Program-made: the position numbers and the translations under genes | NCBI RefSeq assembly: GCF_001577305.1 | Contig: NZ_CP014518.1 | Span: forward strand, 806,001 to 870,000 | Source: Sinomonas atrocyanea | GTDB lineage: Bacteria; Actinomycetota; Actinomycetes; Actinomycetales; Micrococcaceae | Length of the DNA stretch: 64,000 bases | Direction of reading: 5' to 3' | The notes under the pieces: generated by a model | The model's input: the letters and a program-made list of their open reading frames with translations, nothing else | The model's database searches: none | What the model was told of the DNA's origin: nothing | In this document: in pieces, positions 60,391 to 64,000 of the stretch | Position numbering within the stretch: the first letter of the stretch is position 1 | How the letters are laid out: each line of letters begins with the position of its first letter

Positions 60391-61302
60391 CTAGGCTGCG
60401 GCCCGCTTAGCCAGTTCGAGGCGCTCGGCCACAAACCCACGGAAGATCGCCAGGAGGTCCTGCCCGTCGCGGTCTGCGCGCAGCGTCACTTCACGGTTCG
60501 TCTCCCGCCCTCGGGCGAGCCCCTCCTGACGCTTCAGCTCATACTTCGGCGTCCGGAGCGGCTTGCCGTGGGCATCGAACACGACCTGCTCGCCCTGCGC
60601 GTACGACAGCACGCTGGTCTCATAGAACCGGCGCGCGTTCAGCAGCAGCGTAGACCGGACCCATTCAGCGGGTACGAGGAGGAGCGGCTTGCCGTTGACG
60701 ATGGGCAGCTCGACGGGACGGAGAGCCCACGTCAGGGTCGAGGGGTCCCAGACCTGCCGCTCGACCACTCCCGTCTGATGCGACCCCGCAGTGAATTCGG
60801 GGTACTGGACCAGCATGTCGGCGGTGAAGTCCGCCAAGGCTCCGAACGCGATCCTGGTCGTCATGTCTGAGGTGATGTCGCGATCCACGCCTTCCACGAA
60901 GAGCGGCAGCTCCTCAAGGTGCTTGAGAACCCCAACCCTCAGCAGAGCATCCAGATCGTTGCAGAGCGCGTGCCAGATGCGGGAGCCGATATCCTCGGCC
61001 CCGCCGTGCCCAGCGAAGCCCTCCGCAGCCATCCCAAGGCGGGTCTCCCACGGCTCTTCGAAATGCGTCAGCAGGTCGAGGGCCTGCTCACGGGCCGAAG
61101 CGGCGCTGGACATTGCGCCGAGGCTGATGGTGTCGAAGAACGTGTCGAAGGACAGCACAGCAGTTGCCGCGTGGGGGTTCGAACTGCCCCACCGCCGGAT
61201 GATGTGCGCGTCCAGGAACCGCTTGTTGTCACAGTCCACGTCGATGTCGGCGAAGGGAACCGGACCAGCGATTCCATAGTGTTTCGTAATTGATGTCCCC
61301 AA
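60391..61302 (-). CDS. Hypothetical 303-aa protein, possibly defence-related
   Basis: It starts at a TTG 12 bases after GGAGGAAG (MGTSITKHYGIAGPVPFADI). The N-terminal part reads VPFADIDVDCDNKRFLDAHIIR and LSFDTFFDTISLGAM. The middle has SRIWHALCNDLDALLRVGVLKHLEELPLFVEGVDRDITSDMTTRI, and the end FYETSVLSYAQGEQVVFDAHGKPLRTPKYELKRQE. The composition looks like a soluble, folded protein. I do not recognise a domain, though the acidic D-I-D-V-D-C-D cluster could bind metal. It lies next to a rearranged gene and a TIR gene. Confidence 0.6.
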   Translation of the reverse strand: MGTSITKHYGIAGPVPFADIDVDCDNKRFLDAHIIRRWGSSNPHAATAVLSFDTFFDTISLGAMSSAASAREQALDLLTHFEEPWETRLGMAAEGFAGHGGAEDIGSRIWHALCNDLDALLRVGVLKHLEELPLFVEGVDRDITSDMTTRIAFGALADFTADMLVQYPEFTAGSHQTGVVERQVWDPSTLTWALRPVELPIVNGKPLLLVPAEWVRSTLLLNARRFYETSVLSYAQGEQVVFDAHGKPLRTPKYELKRQEGLARGRETNREVTLRADRDGQDLLAIFRGFVAERLELAKRAAA

Positions 61303-61874
61303 GGGGGCCTACTTCCTCCAGCCACTAAGGCTGGCGACTGCACGGCGGATTGCCCGACCCGGGCTGTCGAGGATTCGACAGCCCGGCAGGTTTCGCGTAG
61401 AGTCGATCTGTCGCCTCACCAACGACTTACGACCCTGCTCGGAACCAGAATGCTTACTGAAGCAATCTTCCGGGCGGGGCATTCGTGCTGCATACCCACA
61501 TGCACATCCTACAGCATGGATTGCTGTCCCATGCGGAGGCATGCGCTCCCAGAGCCCCTCCAAGGCCCCCAGGGAGCCTAAGGGCCTGTGTACCTACTTG
61601 ACACGGAATCCCGCCAAGCGGGCCTCTGAGGGCCCCTCAGGGGCCTTGAGTAGAATGACAACGGCGTGATTTCAGGGTTTTTGGTGATTCCGCGATGCAA
61701 GCGCTTACATGCGGAGGGGGTCCGGCCCACCCCGGAGCGCAGGCGGCGAGGAGTATCGGAACTTTCAAACTTAATATTTTGTAACATCTTCTCTGGACCA
61801 GAATTTCTGGGTCTTCCTCCTGATATAAGTCCCACTTTCAGTGTCTGCGGGTCGGCGCGGGGCTACCGTGAGGC
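61303..61874. other. Intergenic region at the edge of the defence-like genes
   Basis: These 572 bases have no convincing gene. They contain the perfect palindrome GGCCCCTCAGGGGCC (61631-61645, centre C) and an AT-rich part (about 61660-61840) unlike the surrounding GC content. TACCGT (61864-61869) ends five bases before the next ATG and is a likely -10 for a leaderless transcript. Confidence 0.45.
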
Positions 61875-62378
61875 ATGCCATCGCCGCACTCCCGGACGCT
61901 GAGCGGCCCGTTTGAGCTCGCCCTGGCCAAAGCCGTTCCCTCGCTCCCCACCTGCTCCGGGATCCTCTTCGAGCCGAAGTGGGACGGCTTCCGATCGACC
62001 CTCATCTTTTCGTCGGCAGACCTGCGAGCCGGCCATGCCGAAGAGAGGCGGCGCCAGATCGTCGAGGAGCACAGGGACCAGCTCTTCTTCAGGAAGAACC
62101 GTGACTGGGAGTCCGAGAGCGAGCACCGGTATTTGGCCATCAGCGGCTCGGCGAGCGAGCTCGTTCCCATTGATTCGGCGCTGGTCGGGATCGTCCTCGG
62201 ACAGGGCTTCCCTGACACGGAGCTGAGCGTCCTGGATGACCGGCTTCGTCGCAACGGCCTCGGCCAGGTCAAGTGTGCCCTCCTGACCTGGGACAACGGC
62301 GTGCCATACGTCTTCGGTGACACCGACAGCAATGGGCAACTCTGGCTGGTGCTCAATCCTTTTGGGCGACCCGCATGA
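61875..62378 (+). CDS. Chimeric gene: ATP-dependent DNA ligase N-terminus joined to an unknown domain
   Basis: This is a 167-aa protein. Residues 1-42 (SGPFELALAKAVPSLPTC, then LFEPKWDGFRSTLIF) are the start of an LigD/LigC-type ATP-dependent ligase, including the motif-I lysine of E-P-K-W-D-G-F-R. From about residue 44 the sequence is unrelated: RRRQIVEEHRDQLFFRKNRDWESESEHRYLAISG, and CALLTWDNGVPYVFGDTDSNGQLWLVLNP. None of the later ligase motifs occurs. I infer a recombination joint near 62005-62020 that put the ligase promoter and start onto another gene. The body is not recognised. It overlaps the next gene by ATGA. Confidence 0.6.
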   Translation: MPSPHSRTLSGPFELALAKAVPSLPTCSGILFEPKWDGFRSTLIFSSADLRAGHAEERRRQIVEEHRDQLFFRKNRDWESESEHRYLAISGSASELVPIDSALVGIVLGQGFPDTELSVLDDRLRRNGLGQVKCALLTWDNGVPYVFGDTDSNGQLWLVLNPFGRPA

Positions 62379-62680
62379 GTGCCCTGAACCAGCGCGGAGA
62401 CTCTGAATCGGACCCGGTCCTAGTCCCCGCCGCAGCGATCGACTTGCAGAAGGTCAGCCGTCCGCCGGCACCGATGCCGGTATGGGTACGGCTGACGTTC
62501 GACGACGGCAGCGCCGAGCGTACCCAGAAGGGCTTCGCCCTCGCGTGGACCGACCAGCACGTCCAGGTCCAGATGCTGTGGGAGATCTCCTACTACCACG
62601 GGGCCCGGGACTTCTGGGTGAACGCCGACCAGGTCACCCGGCGCGCCATCGACCCGCAGTGGCTCGGTTGCTCGGGCTGA
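62375..62680 (+). CDS. Hypothetical protein coupled to the chimeric gene
   Basis: This 101-aa protein overlaps the upstream stop by ATGA. The core MPVWVRLTFDDGSAERTQKGFALAWTDQHVQVQMLW is beta-rich, followed by YYHGARDFWVNADQVTRRAI. It looks like a small beta-barrel or Tudor-like domain. No family is recognised. Confidence 0.55.
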   Translation: MSALNQRGDSESDPVLVPAAAIDLQKVSRPPAPMPVWVRLTFDDGSAERTQKGFALAWTDQHVQVQMLWEISYYHGARDFWVNADQVTRRAIDPQWLGCSG

Positions 62681-62887
62681 GGAAAAGAGCGGATGGCCAA
62701 AAGCATTTGGGTGAGCCCCCGGTCCGGGCATTAAGGCCATGAGGCTGCAGGCTAGGGCGGGGCGAGCTTCTATTCGAATGAAACTCGCCGCTATTGCTGA
62801 TGAACACCCTAGAGTGTCGGTGACCCGCTGTAACTTGACCCGAGGGGGGCGAAAACCGTTCGCCCATCGAGAGTTAGGAGCCAGCGG

Positions 62888-63376
62888 GTGGCGACCAGGA
62901 CAGTGTTCTACTCCTTCCACTATGAGCGAGATGTGAACCGGGTACAGCTCGTGCGCAACATCAACGCACTGGAAGGCCAGCCACTTCTCAATGCCCAAGC
63001 GTGGGAAGAAGTCAAGCGTCGTGGCCAGCAAGCCATCGTCAACTGGATTGACAAAGAGATGCTCTACAAGCGCGCTGTCGTGGTCCTCATAGGGCAGGAG
63101 ACCGCAGGCCGGTCATGGGTGCTCTACGAGATCGAGAAGGCGTGGCGCGAGAAGAAGCCACTTGTAGGAATCCGCATCCATGGCCTCTCGTCGTTCGGCA
63201 GCGTTGACCGCCCCGGCGCAAACCCCTTCGACAAGGTGTCCGGCGTCCACGGCATCCCGGTGTTCGACCCGACGCGGACTGATTGGCGGGGCGTGGTCGA
63301 CTCCAAGGCCACGTACACGAACCTCGTCAATAACATGGAGGGCTGGGTCGCTCAGGCGAAGGCTCGCATGTGGTGA
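62888..63376 (+). CDS. TIR-like (ThsB/DUF1863-type) protein
   Basis: This is a 162-aa protein. TVFYSFHYERDVNRVQLVRNI (about 5-25) is the first strand and alpha-A of the TIR-like/MTH538 fold. YKRAVVVLIGQETAGRSWVLYEIEKAWREKKPLVGIRIHG (about 60-99) contains the S-x-W-V-x-Y-E-I segment, with the Glu that is catalytic in NAD-processing TIRs such as Thoeris ThsB. DWRGVVDSKATYTNLVNNMEGWVAQA ends it. ThsB proteins sense phage and make a cyclic-ADP-ribose-type signal. No ThsA is visible. The GTG start follows AGGAG, and the stop overlaps the HIT gene by GTGA. Confidence 0.85.
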   Translation: MATRTVFYSFHYERDVNRVQLVRNINALEGQPLLNAQAWEEVKRRGQQAIVNWIDKEMLYKRAVVVLIGQETAGRSWVLYEIEKAWREKKPLVGIRIHGLSSFGSVDRPGANPFDKVSGVHGIPVFDPTRTDWRGVVDSKATYTNLVNNMEGWVAQAKARMW

Positions 63377-64000
63377 CCGAGGCCTGCCAGTTCTGCAAGA
63401 TTGTCGATCGCGATGATCCCGATGTGCGCGAGGTATACCGTGATGAGAATGTCGTCGCGTTCTTCCCCCCTAGGCCTGCGGTCCTAGGGCATGTGCTCGT
63501 CGTGCCTCGACGGCACGTACGGGACATATGGGCGTTGGAACCTGACGAGGCGTCGCAGCTCTCGCGGGCGGTGCTGCTCCTGGCCGAAGGCATCCGCGAC
63601 GCGGTGCGCCCCGAGGGGCTGAACGTCATCGAGTCCAACGGCGCGGCCGCGACGCAGACGGTGCCCCACCTCCACGTCCATCTCGTGCCGCGATGGACGA
63701 ACGATGCCATGGGTCCTATATGGCCGGAGGAAACGAGCTACTCAGAAGACTTGAAGGAACGCACGATGCTCGATGTCCGCAGCGCAGTGCAGATCCTTAG
63801 GGCATCCGTGGAACCGCCGCTCGCTCCTGAGGACCGGCGAAAACACCTTGACTACATCCAGGCTGTGGTCACCAGACAGTCGGCTGCCTCCTCATCGGCG
63901 AAGGGCTGGCTGCTCCCCATCACGACTGCCACGTTCGGCTTCGCCCTCACGCAGCGCTCGTGGCCGCTCGCCGCTCTGGGAATGGTGGCTGTGCTGCTGT
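63373..64000 (+). CDS. HIT-family protein with C-terminal membrane segment (runs off the window)
   Basis: 209 residues are visible, and the frame is open to the window end. ACQFCKIVDRDDPDV has the C-x-x-C seen in zinc-binding HIT proteins. FFPPRPAVLGHVLVVPRRHV, then GLNVIESNGAAATQTVPHLHVHLVPRW holds the catalytic H-x-H-x-H (residues 99-103). Residues 105-175 are a helical linker, and from about 179 a hydrophobic part begins (WLLPITTATFGFALTQ, PLAALGMVAVLL) that looks like membrane segments. HIT enzymes hydrolyse or transfer nucleotides (AMP derivatives, dinucleoside polyphosphates). A nucleotide hydrolase tied to the membrane and coupled to a TIR suggests a role on the TIR product or as effector. 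Confidence 0.85.
   Translation, partial: MTEACQFCKIVDRDDPDVREVYRDENVVAFFPPRPAVLGHVLVVPRRHVRDIWALEPDEASQLSRAVLLLAEGIRDAVRPEGLNVIESNGAAATQTVPHLHVHLVPRWTNDAMGPIWPEETSYSEDLKERTMLDVRSAVQILRASVEPPLAPEDRRKHLDYIQAVVTRQSAASSSAKGWLLPITTATFGFALTQRSWPLAALGMVAVLL

Noticed and set aside
61309..61563. 84-codon frame on the minus strand before the 303-aa gene
   Set aside because: No recognisable pattern and the next gene has its own start and ribosome site; treated as intergenic.

Overview
The window is high-GC actinobacterial DNA. The rRNA operon (no tRNA in the 16S-23S spacer), the GlgE-type glucan locus and the many ATGA/GTGA gene overlaps point to a Micrococcaceae chromosome of the Arthrobacter/Sinomonas kind. 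The genus is inferred from memory of such loci, not from a search.

Region 1 (1-12.2 kb) is an alpha-glucan/trehalose locus. It holds the 3' end of glgX, a secreted Sa-type RNase with its barstar inhibitor, glgP on the minus strand, then glgE, treS and a fused maltokinase-branching enzyme (mak-glgB). TreS isomerises trehalose to maltose, Mak phosphorylates it, GlgE polymerises maltose-1-phosphate, GlgB branches the glucan, and GlgP and GlgX degrade it. Region 2 (12.2-18.1 kb) is a complete 16S-23S-5S operon with promoter, antitermination-like leader elements and terminator. Region 3 (18.2-25.9 kb) is housekeeping: an SRPBCC protein, the tail of a lost LacI regulator, DUF2461, DUF4032, a UgpC/MsiK-type sugar ATPase, otsB-otsA, a membrane-anchored DsbA-like protein and tRNA-Thr(UGU).

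Region 4 (25.96-41.2 kb) starts the accessory DNA directly after the tRNA: an excisionase-like HTH gene, a small helicase-associated-domain gene, a secreted HNH nuclease and umuDC. umuC is cut in two by an element of about 11.2 kb (28,971-40,132). This element carries a translationally coupled trio (tyrosine recombinase, small HTH protein, six-zinc-ribbon protein with a degenerate recombinase-like C-terminus). Its cargo is a large secreted RCC1/RHS polymorphic toxin followed by a TAATG-coupled small membrane protein (candidate immunity), a lipoprotein and a membrane protein.

Region 5 (41.4-50.7 kb) is a catabolic cluster for an unidentified small molecule: a polar-type ABC importer, an RraA-like aldolase, an NAD(P)-binding dehydrogenase, an HD protein and a cyclase-family hydrolase; then a convergent IclR regulator and a divergent MHS-type transporter with a DUF6282 hydrolase. 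The two operons share a promoter/operator layout, so they are probably one regulon. Region 6 (50.9-60.3 kb) is decayed accessory DNA: DUF1508, a frameshifted tautomerase, a DHA2 efflux pump with a divergent HxlR regulator, an IS110 element, a DUF4192 gene with a nonsense codon and a frameshift, a small membrane gene with a TGA at codon 5, an NrdH-like redoxin, an SSB-domain protein and several unknown genes of plasmid/ICE character.

Region 7 (60.4-64.0 kb) looks like a defence island: an unknown 303-aa gene, a gene whose first 40 or so codons are the start of an ATP-dependent DNA ligase joined to an unrelated body, and at the window edge a ThsB-like TIR protein overlapping by GTGA a HIT-domain protein with a C-terminal membrane segment. 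I recognise no named system with that TIR-HIT-membrane pair. It and the umuC-splitting element are the most interesting things here.
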